DNA of 64,000 bases from Intestinimonas massiliensis (ex Afouda et al. 2020) (lineage in GTDB: Bacteria > Bacillota > Clostridia > Oscillospirales > Oscillospiraceae), in assembly GCF_900626285.1 (NCBI RefSeq), contig NZ_LR131147.1:2335750-2399749 (forward strand), written 5' to 3'. Below the pieces are notes generated by a model that worked only from the letters and a program-made list of their open reading frames with translations, had not been told where the DNA came from and searched no databases. The position numbers were made by a program, and so were the translations under genes. Every line of letters starts with the position of its first letter. Positions within the stretch are counted from its first letter, which is position 1. Of the stretch, positions 18,001 through 26,100 are shown piece by piece.

Positions 18001-18864
18001 ATGTGGATCAGTTTGAAGCCCATTTTAAAATATCGTGGGGGAAAGCAAAGGGAAATCCCGGATTTCATTGATCGGGTGCCCCGAAAGTATCACCGCTATT
18101 TTGAACCGTTCTTAGGTGGGGGAGCGGTTTATTTTTATCTGGAGCCGGAGCAGGCCGTGGTAGGCGACGTGAACCGGAAGCTCATCACCTTTTATCAGCA
18201 GCTGCGGGACCAGTACCCGCTCATGCGCCGGCAGCTGGACGAGCTCCAGCGGCAATACGAGGAGAACCAGACGGAGTACGAGGCGCTGAAGGCCCAATAT
18301 CCCGACGAACACTGCGAAAACCGGAACGAGGCGCTGTATTATAGGATCAGAGCCCAGTACAACCACCCCACCCGGGAACTCCTGGAGGGTGTGACCTACT
18401 TCTTTATCAATAAAACGGCCTACTCCGGCATGATCCGCTACAACAGCAGCGGGGAATACAATGTGCCGTTCGGACGGTACCGCCATCTGAACGCAAATGC
18501 CGTGACCCAGGCCCACAGCGAACTGCTGCGGCGCGCCACCGTGCTGTGCGCCGATTATCGGGCCCTTTTCCAACAGGCGGAGGGGGAGGATTTCATGTTC
18601 CTGGATCCCCCATACGACTGCATTTTCAATGACTACGGCAATATCGACCGGATGAACGGCTTTGACGAGGCCGAACACCGCCGACTGGCCGCCGACTTCC
18701 GCAATCTTAGCTGCCGGGCCCTGATGATCGTGGGCAAGACCCCCCTCACCCAGGAGCTGTACGGCCCCTACATCCGGGGGGAATATCAAAAGCGCTACGC
18801 GGTAAATATCCGCAACCGCTTCCAGTCCCAGGCCACCCATATCATCGTTCAAAATTACAAATAA
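18001..18864 (+). CDS. Dam-type (D12 class) DNA adenine methyltransferase
   Basis: 287 residues. LKPILKYRGGKQREIPDFI is the N-terminal AdoMet-binding FxGG(K) motif; FEPFLGGGAVYF follows. The catalytic motif is DPPY (FLDPPYDCIFNDYG, near residue 202). INKTAYSGMIRYNSSGEYN is the conserved FNRSG-like segment of Dam enzymes. It transfers methyl to N6 of adenine; the target (GATC or another) cannot be read from the sequence. AAGGAA precedes the ATG. No second copy of a methyltransferase or a specificity subunit is nearby. Confidence 0.92.
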   Translation: MWISLKPILKYRGGKQREIPDFIDRVPRKYHRYFEPFLGGGAVYFYLEPEQAVVGDVNRKLITFYQQLRDQYPLMRRQLDELQRQYEENQTEYEALKAQYPDEHCENRNEALYYRIRAQYNHPTRELLEGVTYFFINKTAYSGMIRYNSSGEYNVPFGRYRHLNANAVTQAHSELLRRATVLCADYRALFQQAEGEDFMFLDPPYDCIFNDYGNIDRMNGFDEAEHRRLAADFRNLSCRALMIVGKTPLTQELYGPYIRGEYQKRYAVNIRNRFQSQATHIIVQNYK

Positions 18865-18923
18865 GCAGACCGCACTGGAAAAATCGCATATTTTGTGAAC
18901 AAACTTTGCTGTTTTTGTAAACG

Positions 18924-18966
18924 TTAGCACTCTCCGCTTGACAGTGCTAATCTGTGGTGCTATAAC
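18924..18966 (+). promoter_or_regulatory. CIRCE operator overlapping a vegetative promoter (hsp20)
   Basis: TTAGCACTC - 9 bases - CAGTGCTAA (18924-18950) is the HrcA-binding CIRCE element with one mismatch in the second arm. The same bases supply TTGACA (18938-18943), 17 bases before TATAAC (18961-18966). HrcA bound here would block RNA polymerase and release it on heat shock. Confidence 0.92.
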
Positions 18967-19046
18967 ATAGTTGTTCCAAGAGAGAGGGATCCAAAGGATC
19001 CCTTCCGCAGGGCAAAAAATAAGTGCTATGAATGGAGGAATGACTT

Positions 19047-19490
19047 ATGTTGCCCAGCATTTTTGGTGAGAATCTGTTTGATGACTTCTTTGATGATGAC
19101 TTTGGGATGTTTCCCATGTGGAATAACCGCAGCCCCCTGTATGGCAAGCACGCCAAGAACCTGATGAAGACCGATGTGCGTGAGACCGAGGACACCTACG
19201 AGGTGGACATCGATCTGCCCGGCTTCAAGAAGGACGAGATCAACGTGGACCTGAAGGACGGCTACCTGACCATCAGCGCCGCCAAGGGCCTGGATAAGGA
19301 CGAGACGGACAAGAAGGGCAAGTACATCCGTCAGGAGCGTTACGCCGGCGCCTGCAGCCGCAGCTTCTATGTGGGCGATGTGGAGCCCAAGGATGTGTCC
19401 GCCAAGTATGAGGACGGTATCCTGAAGCTGTCCATGCCCAAGCAGGCCAAGAAGGAACTGCCTAAGCAGTCCACCATTGCCATCGGCTGA
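19047..19490 (+). CDS. Hsp20 small heat shock protein
   Basis: 147 residues. Short N-terminal arm rich in Phe/Asp (FGENLFDDFFDDDFGMF), then an alpha-crystallin domain: TDVRETEDTYEVDIDLPGFK, ISAAKGLDKDE, and the conserved end YEDGILKLSMPK. The ATP-independent holdase binds unfolding proteins in the cytoplasm. RBS GGAGGAATGACTT precedes the ATG. Control by HrcA is indicated by the CIRCE element upstream. Monocistronic, closed by a terminator. Confidence 0.95.
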   Translation: MLPSIFGENLFDDFFDDDFGMFPMWNNRSPLYGKHAKNLMKTDVRETEDTYEVDIDLPGFKKDEINVDLKDGYLTISAAKGLDKDETDKKGKYIRQERYAGACSRSFYVGDVEPKDVSAKYEDGILKLSMPKQAKKELPKQSTIAIG

Positions 19491-19498
19491 CAGAACAC

Positions 19499-19537
19499 AA
19501 AAGGGCGCTTCCGCTGAGGCGGAAGCGCCCTTTTTTT
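19499..19537 (+). terminator. hsp20 terminator
   Basis: AAAGGGCGCTTCCGC, loop TGAG, GCGGAAGCGCCCTTTTTTT. Confidence 0.9.
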
Positions 19538-19557
19538 ATGCCCATGGGGGCCGGACT

Positions 19558-19586
19558 TTGACTTTGTCCGGGATCCGTGATAGCAT
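19558..19586 (+). promoter_or_regulatory. Probable promoter of the helicase-domain operon
   Basis: TTGACT at 19558-19563 and TAGCAT at 19581-19586, 17 bases apart, about 33 bp before the gene. Confidence 0.5.
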
Positions 19587-19618
19587 AAAACAAACTATGG
19601 TTCTATTGGAAGGAAGGA

Positions 19619-20698
19619 ATGGATATGGGGCTGGAACGGGGAGAAAAGCGGGCCGCTTCGGGCAATTCCCTCAGCGATTGCGCCGCCCTCTTTACCAGGG
19701 AGAGGATCGGCGGCATCTCTGCCGAGCGGGTGCCCACCGGCTTTCCCACCCTGGACCGGAGCCTGAACGGGGGACTGTTCAACGGCCTGTTCGTGCTGGG
19801 CGCGGTGCCCGGCCTGGGCAAGTCCACCCTGGCCCTCCAGATCGCCTACAACCTGTCGGGCAGAGGCTACCCGGTGCTCTACTTCGCCCTGGAGATGAAC
19901 CGGGCCTGGATCACCGCCAAGGCCCTCTGCCGGGCCGACTTTGCCCTCCACCAGGAGCCCGGCTTTCAGGCCGCCGACCTGCTGAACCTGGAGAAGCGGT
20001 TTTCCGACGGGGAGTGGGAGCGGATCAACCAGGCCAGAGAGCTGGTGGAGCGGGAGGGGCAGAACCTCTACCTCTACGAGCAGGGGCCGGAGCTGACCCA
20101 CATCGGCCAGATCCGGGAGCAGATCCATCAGTTCCGGGAGCGGTACCAGGCGGCCGGCGGCAGCCGGCCTATCCTGGTGGTGGTGGACTATCTGCAGATC
20201 CTGACCCCACGGGACCCGGTCTCGAAATTCAGCGACAAGCAGATCGTGGACGACAATGTGCGGGAGCTGTGTGCCATCCGGGACCAGGAAAAGGTCATGA
20301 TCCTGCTGATCAGCGCCCTGAACCGGTTCAGCTATAACAAGGAGATCTCCCTGGAGAGCTTCAAGGAATCCGGCTCCATCGAGTACTCCGCCGACGTGAT
20401 CCTGGGCATGCAGTACCAGGGCATGGAAAAGACCAGGGGGAAGGGGGCCTTCTCCCTGGAGGACGCCAAGGCCCGGAACCCCCGGCAGCTGGAGCTGACC
20501 CTGCTGAAAATGCGGTACGGCCAGGACGGGGTGCGTATCCCCCTGGAGTTCTACAGCGGCAGCTCCTATTTCCGGGAGCTGAAGGGAACGGAGGAGGCAA
20601 GGCCCCTCCGGGTCCAGGAGCTGCGGGAGCGGTTCGGCGCCTTGCCCATCCGGTATCACGACGGCTTTCACCAAAAAGCCCGCCAGCTGAGGGGGTGA
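19619..20698 (+). CDS. DnaB-type helicase C-terminal-domain protein (RecA-like ATPase)
   Basis: 359 residues. Walker A is GAVPGLGKSTL near residue 62; FALEMNRAW matches the DnaB H1a region; ILVVVDYLQIL (~190) is the DnaB Walker B; LTLLKMRYGQDG near 290 resembles the DnaB segment before the arginine finger. The N-terminal primase-binding domain of DnaB is absent; instead there are ~45 residues ending in PTGFPTLDRSLNGGL. Family proteins hydrolyse ATP to move on single-stranded DNA. Genomic replicative DnaB is ~440 residues, so this is a separate, shorter protein. It forms an operon with the unknown gene four bases downstream. Confidence 0.8.
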   Translation: MDMGLERGEKRAASGNSLSDCAALFTRERIGGISAERVPTGFPTLDRSLNGGLFNGLFVLGAVPGLGKSTLALQIAYNLSGRGYPVLYFALEMNRAWITAKALCRADFALHQEPGFQAADLLNLEKRFSDGEWERINQARELVEREGQNLYLYEQGPELTHIGQIREQIHQFRERYQAAGGSRPILVVVDYLQILTPRDPVSKFSDKQIVDDNVRELCAIRDQEKVMILLISALNRFSYNKEISLESFKESGSIEYSADVILGMQYQGMEKTRGKGAFSLEDAKARNPRQLELTLLKMRYGQDGVRIPLEFYSGSSYFRELKGTEEARPLRVQELRERFGALPIRYHDGFHQKARQLRG

Positions 20699-20702
20699 GG
20701 GT

Positions 20703-21593
20703 ATGGAACAGTTTCTCATGAACAACTGCAAGATCGCCAATGAGCTGCGGAAATACCGGGACCTGACCGGCTGCGTCAACCGGGTCAGCCTGTCCGACGA
20801 CCCGAACAACTACGCCGATTATGTCATCACCCGGGAGCTGTCCTACCTGGATATGGTGACGGCCAACGCGGTGTACTCCCTGTGGCGCTCGGGAGAGGGG
20901 AAAAACGGCTTCCGGGCAGAGACCATCGGCCAGATCATGGCGGGAGACATGGACCGGCGGCTGCGGCCGGAGAAGCAGGACGAGATGGAGGCCCGGCTGC
21001 AGCGGCTGGCCGAAACGGAGCTGTACATCCTGGCCGACCACGACCAGCAGGCCCGGCAGGAGGTATATGAGGGCCCCCTACTGCCCCTCACCTGGGAGAG
21101 CGGCAAAAGCCGGCTGCGCTTCCGCTTCCGGCAGGACGGGCAGATGCCCCTCTACCAGTACGCCGAGGAGCGGAACCAACTGCTCCGGCTGCCCGTCAGC
21201 CTCCTGCGGGACGACGAGACCCTGGGCCAGACCAGGCTGAACAACAACGACCGCACCCTGCTGCTGCGCCACTATTTGCTCCAGGAGCTGGAGATCGTCC
21301 GCTACCCGGGCAACCGGGTGGACCAGCGGGAGCTCCGGCTGCTGAAGCGGGACGAGGCGGGCAGCGAGTACGGTCTGCTCTGGACCCTGGGCCTGTCGGC
21401 GGAGGAGAAGAACCAGGCCGCCGAGGCCAAACGGGCCCAGCAGACCATGGAGCTGCTGCTGGACAACTGGCGGAAAAGCGGCTATGTAACAGAGGAGCAG
21501 TATCAGCCCCTTCCACCGGAAAAAGGTTACGGAATCCTGCTGCTGCAAAGTAACGAACCGGAGAAAAAGAGAAACGGAAAAGAGAAAAAATGA
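20703..21593 (+). CDS. Protein of unknown function, partner of the helicase-domain protein
   Basis: 296 residues, not recognised. It is soluble, with no signal or membrane segment, rich in Glu, Arg, Leu and Gln. The N-terminal half looks helical (YVITRELSYLDMVTANAVYS); the middle is charged with strand-like parts (SGKSRLRFRFRQDGQMP); the tail is highly basic (EPEKKRNGKEKK). Its start lies four bases after the previous stop, with a GGGGGTGAGGG ribosome-binding site, so the two are co-translated. A role tied to the helicase, such as loader, DNA-binding or regulatory subunit, is inferred only from this linkage. Confidence 0.7.
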   Translation: MEQFLMNNCKIANELRKYRDLTGCVNRVSLSDDPNNYADYVITRELSYLDMVTANAVYSLWRSGEGKNGFRAETIGQIMAGDMDRRLRPEKQDEMEARLQRLAETELYILADHDQQARQEVYEGPLLPLTWESGKSRLRFRFRQDGQMPLYQYAEERNQLLRLPVSLLRDDETLGQTRLNNNDRTLLLRHYLLQELEIVRYPGNRVDQRELRLLKRDEAGSEYGLLWTLGLSAEEKNQAAEAKRAQQTMELLLDNWRKSGYVTEEQYQPLPPEKGYGILLLQSNEPEKKRNGKEKK

Positions 21594-22070
21594 AATAACC
21601 CATTTTTATCCATGCACGAACTGACTGGGGTACAACGGATTGCGGATTGTTCCATCCCTATAATCTAATAAGATTGAATGGGATAGAACAAGAATTTAGA
21701 ACTTCGTTCTAGCCCCATTCGGCTGCGGCCCCTGTAAGAGGCTTTTTTAAAGTAAAACAACCACCCGACTTCCACTGGAAGCCGGGTATTTTTTTCTGTT
21801 TCGTGCCGGGGAGCGTGCTCTGATCCGTGGGCAGGGAACAGACGTGGTACATAAATGGGACCTGCCGGTCCCATCGGGTGAAATAGTGAAGAAAATAAAC
21901 GAAGGACGGGAGACGAGGGACGGGGGACGAAGGCTTGGCCCCTATCGGGTCCCGGTGAAAAAAGAAACAGAAAAAAACAATCCCCGTCTGCGAAAGACCT
22001 GCTAACAAAAGTCAAGTAAAACTTTCAAAGGAAACGAGCAAAGGAAAAGGGTGCACCAAATTAAACCGCT
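21594..22070. other. Intergenic region with stacked inverted repeats
   Basis: No supported gene. It holds an imperfect inverted repeat 21647-21691 (TTGTTCCATCCC facing GGGATAGAACAA), a TAGAAC/GTTCTA repeat near 21696-21710, the terminator at 21764-21795, a GGGAC/GTCCC stem near 21870 and purine-rich GGGACGA repeats. Some of this may be the edge of older mobile DNA. Confidence 0.5.
21764..21795 (+). terminator. Terminator after the helicase operon
   Basis: CCCGACTTCC pairs with GGAAGCCGGG (one mismatch), loop ACT, followed by TATTTTTTTC. Confidence 0.7.
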
Positions 22071-22118
22071 GTGCATTTCAAAAAATGGCGGTCAGCCAGA
22101 CAGTATAGAGCTGGGAAA

Positions 22119-23327
22119 TCAGCCATGCTCCAGAGAATCCAGGTAGGCTTTCACAGAAGCGTAGTAGATGCGCAGGAACTTGTTGGCGGAGGCCATCATG
22201 TAGACACGGTAGGGCTTACCTTCAGAGCGTTTCTTGTTCATGAACTGGTAGACCGGCTCATCCATTGGAGCGCATTGCAGGAGGACCCCCATCACCAGAA
22301 AGAGCGTCCTTCGCAGTGAGGCAGATCCTCTCTTGGAAATGTTACGGCTACGGACATCCACTTGTCCAGATTGGTAAGGTGGGGCGTCAATGCCTGCAAA
22401 GGCCACCAGCGCTTTCTTGGAATGAAAACGGCGTACATCGCCAATTTCAGCTATGAGTTGGGGGCCGAGGGTTGGGCCAACACCAAACATCTCCATCACC
22501 ACAGGATACTCCGGTAGAGAAACGGCCAGGGACTGCATCTCCTGCTTGAGAGCAGCTAACGCGGCGGAAGTTGCCCGGAGTTGGGAAACAGCCTGTTCTA
22601 CCAAAAGTTTTGCCGTATCCGTTTTCGGCATGACACCGAAGTGTCCACATGCAGAGGCGTATATGTCCAGTGCCTTATCCTCGCTAAAATTGTAGCCGTG
22701 CTTTCTGCACCACTTCTGGTATTGGGTGGTAAAGGCCTTTTTAGACAAACCACAGACACACTCACAATGCCAAAAAGCGGCTACAAAATCCACCCACTTC
22801 TCGCTGCCATCGGCGCGGGGTGGACTGGTAAACAGGCGGTTTGCATCAGGGAAAGCGGTGTCCAGCAGGGAGATTAGGTTGTTCTTCAGCATGGTCCGTA
22901 CTTTGGAATACTGCTGGTACTGCCGGTAGCAGGTCTTCAGCATGAGCCGGGTGTCCTCCTCCGGGACATATTTCGGTAGTGTGAGCCAGTGGTCAAGGCC
23001 GTAGTTGGCCAGTTTCACGGCGTCCTTCTTGTCAGTCTTGCCTCGTCTTAAACTGTTGTTCCCATAGTCATGCACCAGCATTGCATTGACTACGGAGACA
23101 TAAAGTCCCGCGTCGTGGAGCAGCCAGGCCACCGGCGCGTGGTAATTACCCGTGGATTCCATCACCACACGGGTCTCACCGTCCAAACTTTTGAGCAGCC
23201 CTGCCAGTTCGTTCAGTTCATTGGCGGTGTGTCGCACTTCAAAGGGTGAAACCACCACCTCACCGAAGGGGCGCATGACGGCGATCATGCTTTTCCCTTT
23301 GGAAACATCGATGCCAACGCTGTTCAT
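22119..23327 (-). CDS. IS110-family transposase
   Basis: 402 residues from ATG 23327 (GGAGG seven bases upstream; longer in-frame starts precede that site). The N-terminal DEDD RuvC-like domain begins NSVGIDVSKGKSMIAV; VVMESTGNYHAPVAWLL and RRGKTDKKDAVKLANYGL carry the next acidic residues. The C-terminal Transposase_20 domain includes MEMFGVGPTLGPQLIAEIGD, FAGIDAPPYQSG and a serine in KRGSASLRRTL, the expected nucleophile. The reading frame is intact, so the element may still be active. It recombines circular IS DNA into targets, guided in this family by a bridge RNA. Confidence 0.93.
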   Translation of the reverse strand: MNSVGIDVSKGKSMIAVMRPFGEVVVSPFEVRHTANELNELAGLLKSLDGETRVVMESTGNYHAPVAWLLHDAGLYVSVVNAMLVHDYGNNSLRRGKTDKKDAVKLANYGLDHWLTLPKYVPEEDTRLMLKTCYRQYQQYSKVRTMLKNNLISLLDTAFPDANRLFTSPPRADGSEKWVDFVAAFWHCECVCGLSKKAFTTQYQKWCRKHGYNFSEDKALDIYASACGHFGVMPKTDTAKLLVEQAVSQLRATSAALAALKQEMQSLAVSLPEYPVVMEMFGVGPTLGPQLIAEIGDVRRFHSKKALVAFAGIDAPPYQSGQVDVRSRNISKRGSASLRRTLFLVMGVLLQCAPMDEPVYQFMNKKRSEGKPYRVYMMASANKFLRIYYASVKAYLDSLEHG

Positions 23328-23339
23328 CCACATTCCTCC

Positions 23340-23600
23340 AATACTAAAGAATCTGCAACCGGAATCCATCTTTTCTCGTTGCCGATTCAATCTATTGGGT
23401 GACGCGAACTCCCCGGCATCCGGTGGCTCAACCTGCTGAAATCGAACGCTACAACAAGAGGATGGCTGACAGTCTTTCGTACGGACTTACAAGCCCAAGG
23501 AGTGAGTGGTCAGCCAGTTGCTCCTCTTATTGTAGCTTAGGCACGAGATGGAGGGAAAGCCGGACTGGCTGCCCGGCTTTCCTGTCCAAATTTATTGTAA
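23340..23600 (-). ncRNA. Candidate IS110 bridge RNA region
   Basis: The non-coding end upstream of an IS110-group transposase encodes the bridge RNA in studied members. Here AAGAGGATGGCTGAC (from ~23456) faces GTCAGCCAGTTGCTCCTCTT (~23512-23531), giving a long imperfect stem, and GGAAAGCCGG/CCGGCTTTCC forms a second hairpin (~23553-23582). Exact ends and guide loops were not derived. Confidence 0.35.
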
Positions 23601-23730
23601 TAGTCGTACGGACTTACAAGCCCAAGGAGTGAGTGGTCAGCCAGTTGCTCCTCTTATTGTAGCTTAGGCACGAGATGGAGGGAAAGCCGGACTGGCTGCC
23701 CGGCTTTCCTGTCCAAATTTATTGTAATAG
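23477..23730. repeat. Perfect 127-bp tandem duplication
   Basis: 23477-23603 and 23604-23730 are identical base for base. Each copy begins TCGTACGGACTTACAAG, contains a GGAAAGCCGG/CCGGCTTTCC hairpin and ends ATTTATTGTAATAG. The second copy stops 16 bp before the pflB start codon, so it is the immediate pflB leader. Perfect identity implies a recent event. Confidence 0.95.
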
Positions 23731-23746
23731 GGAATGAGGAGAACCT

Positions 23747-25990
23747 ATGAGCATTGATGTGAATTGTACCGCCTGGCAGGGCTTCCGCACCGGCGAGTGG
23801 CGGCATTTGGTGAACGTGCGGAATTTTATCCAGAAAAATGTCACTCCGTATATGGGAGACAGCACTTTTCTGGCCGGGATTTCCACAAAAACAGCTCAGG
23901 TGTGGAAAAAAGCCGAGGCCCTGATCATTGAAGAGGTGAAGAAGGGCATCATCGACGTGGAGACCCATGCCGTCTCCGGCATCGACAACTTTGCCCCCGG
24001 CTACATCGACCGGGATAACGAGGTCATCGTGGGCCTCCAGACCGACGCCCCGCTGAAGCGGATCGTCAACCCCTTCGGCGGAATCCGCAACGCCACCTCC
24101 GCCCTGGAGCAGTACGGCTACCAGCTGGACCCGGAGATCGAGCGCCACTTCCGCCTCTACCGCAAGACCCACAACGAGGGCGTGTTTGACGCCTACCCCA
24201 AGCGCACCCGGCTGGCCCGCCACGCGGGCCTGCTCACCGGTCTGCCCGACGCCTACGGCCGGGGGAGAATCGTGGGCGACTACCGCCGGGTGCCCCTGTA
24301 CGGCACCGACTTCCTCATTGAGGAGAAGGAAAAGGACCTGGATATGCTGGACGGCCCCATGACCGACGAGCGCATCCGCCTGCGGGAGGAGGTCCAGATG
24401 CAGATCCGGGCTTTGCGGGAGATGGCCTCCATGGCCGCCAAATACGGCTGCGACATCACCCGCCCGGCGGAGAACGCCCATGAGGCGGTGCAGAACCTGT
24501 ACATGGCCTACCTGGCGGGCATCAAGGAGAACAACGGCGCCGCCACCTCCCTGGGCCGCACCTCCACCTTCCTGGATATCTACATCCAGCGGGATCTGGA
24601 CAACGGCGTGCTGGACGAGGAGGGCGCCCAGGAGCTCATCGATCAGTTCGTCATCAAACTGCGGCTGGTGCGCCACCTGCGCACCCCGGAGTACAACGAG
24701 CTCTTCGGCGGCGACCCCACCTGGGTTACCGAATCCATCGGCGGCATGGGGGTGGACGGCCGCACCCTGGTGACCAAGAACTCCTTCCGGATGCTCCACA
24801 CCCTCACCAACCTGGGCACCGCCCCCGAGCCCAACCTGACGGTGCTGTGGAGCAAGGACCTGCCCCAGGGCTTCAAGGACTACTGCGCCAAAATGAGCAT
24901 CGACACCGACTCCATTCAGTACGAGAGCGACGAGCTGATGCGCCCCATGTACGGGGACGACTACTGCATCGCCTGCTGTGTGTCCGCCATGGCGGTGGGC
25001 AAGCAGATGCAGTTTTTCGGCGCCCGGGCCAACCTGGCCAAGAGCCTGCTGTACGCCATCAACGGCGGCGTGGACGAGGTGAAGGGGGGCGTCATCGTCC
25101 CCGGCATCGAATTGGACCGGGACGAAGTGCTGGACTACCCCAAGGTGCTGGGCAACTACAAAAAGGTGCTGTCCTACGTGGCGGAGCTGTACGTGGACAC
25201 CATCAACATCATCCACTACATGCACGACAAGTACGCCTACGAGAGCAGCCAGATGGCCCTTCACGACACCCTGGTGGAGCGGCTGGCCGCCTTCGGCGTG
25301 GCGGGGCTGTCCATTGCCGCCGATTCCCTGTCCGCCATCAAGTTCGCCAAGGTACGCCCCATCCGCAACCAGGAGGGCATCGCCGTGGACTTTGCGGTGG
25401 AGGGGGATTTCCCCAAGTACGGCAACGACGACGACCGGGTGGACGACATCGCCGTGGAGCTGGTGTCCTACTTCTCCGCCGAGCTGAAGAAGCACCCCCT
25501 GTACCGGAACGCCATCCACACCCTCTCCGCTCTCACCATTACCTCCAACGTGATGTACGGCAAAAAGACCGGCGCCACCCCCGATGGCCGGAAGGCGGGG
25601 GAGCCCTTTGCCCCCGGCGCCAACCCCATGCACGGCCGGGACAAGAGCGGCGCCCTGGCCTCCCTCAACTCGGTGGCCAAGATCCCCTACCGGGCGGTGT
25701 GTCAGGACGGGGTGTCCAATACCTTCTCCATCGTGCCCAACGCCCTGGGCAAGACCGAGGCCGAGCGGGTGGACAACCTGGTGCACATCCTGGACGGCTA
25801 CTTCATCCAGGGTGCCCACCACCTGAACGTGAACGTGATGAACCGGCAGCTGCTGGTGGACGCCATGGAGCACCCTGAGCAGTACCCCACCCTCACCATC
25901 CGGGTGTCCGGCTACGCGGTGAATTTCTCCCGCCTCAGCCGGGAGCAGCAGCTGGAGGTCATCAAGCGCACCTTCCACGACCAGATGTAA
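23747..25990 (+). CDS. pflB: Formate acetyltransferase (pyruvate formate-lyase), glycyl radical enzyme
   Basis: 747 residues, normal PFL length. The paired active-site cysteines are in DYCIACCVSAMAVG (near residue 410). The C-terminal glycyl-radical loop is TIRVSGYAVNFSRLSREQQ. Substrate contacts such as ITRPAENAHEAVQ and GRTSTFLDIYIQRDL are conserved. It converts pyruvate and CoA to acetyl-CoA and formate without oxygen. It needs an activating enzyme (PflA), which is not beside it here. GAGGAG lies six bases before the ATG. The native promoter region appears replaced or displaced by the IS110 element and the tandem duplication. Confidence 0.95.
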   Translation: MSIDVNCTAWQGFRTGEWRHLVNVRNFIQKNVTPYMGDSTFLAGISTKTAQVWKKAEALIIEEVKKGIIDVETHAVSGIDNFAPGYIDRDNEVIVGLQTDAPLKRIVNPFGGIRNATSALEQYGYQLDPEIERHFRLYRKTHNEGVFDAYPKRTRLARHAGLLTGLPDAYGRGRIVGDYRRVPLYGTDFLIEEKEKDLDMLDGPMTDERIRLREEVQMQIRALREMASMAAKYGCDITRPAENAHEAVQNLYMAYLAGIKENNGAATSLGRTSTFLDIYIQRDLDNGVLDEEGAQELIDQFVIKLRLVRHLRTPEYNELFGGDPTWVTESIGGMGVDGRTLVTKNSFRMLHTLTNLGTAPEPNLTVLWSKDLPQGFKDYCAKMSIDTDSIQYESDELMRPMYGDDYCIACCVSAMAVGKQMQFFGARANLAKSLLYAINGGVDEVKGGVIVPGIELDRDEVLDYPKVLGNYKKVLSYVAELYVDTINIIHYMHDKYAYESSQMALHDTLVERLAAFGVAGLSIAADSLSAIKFAKVRPIRNQEGIAVDFAVEGDFPKYGNDDDRVDDIAVELVSYFSAELKKHPLYRNAIHTLSALTITSNVMYGKKTGATPDGRKAGEPFAPGANPMHGRDKSGALASLNSVAKIPYRAVCQDGVSNTFSIVPNALGKTEAERVDNLVHILDGYFIQGAHHLNVNVMNRQLLVDAMEHPEQYPTLTIRVSGYAVNFSRLSREQQLEVIKRTFHDQM

Positions 25991-26021
25991 CCGCCGTTTC
26001 CGCATTGTAACCAAATATGCC

Positions 26022-26074
26022 TTGACAAAAAGAGGTTACAGTTGTACCCTGAACATACGAAGGGTACAACTGTA
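26022..26074 (+). promoter_or_regulatory. Promoter with twin BlaI-type operators
   Basis: TACAGTTGTA (26037-26046) and TACAACTGTA (26065-26074) both match the TACA-N2-TGTA core of BlaI/MecI operators. They lie within a perfect 18-bp inverted repeat separated by 10 bases, centres 28 bp apart. TTGACA at 26022-26027 with a weak TACCCT 17 bases later places operator 1 on the promoter. A BlaI gene lies in the operon, so autoregulation is expected. Confidence 0.85.
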
Positions 26075-26100
26075 ACCTTGATTTGTCTGGAGGGAGCATC

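Larger units (their letters stand above)
22071..23603 (-). mobile_element. IS110-family insertion sequence (ends approximate)
   Basis: One DEDD transposase gene with a longer non-coding stretch upstream than downstream, which is the IS110-group layout. IS110 elements usually have no clear inverted repeats or target duplication, so the ends given are estimates. It lies between the helicase operon terminator and pflB. The upstream end merges into a 127-bp tandem duplication. Confidence 0.65.

Noticed and set aside
23477..23730. Target-site duplication of the IS110 element
   Set aside because: The two 127-bp copies are directly adjacent rather than flanking the element, and IS110 elements normally make no such duplication.
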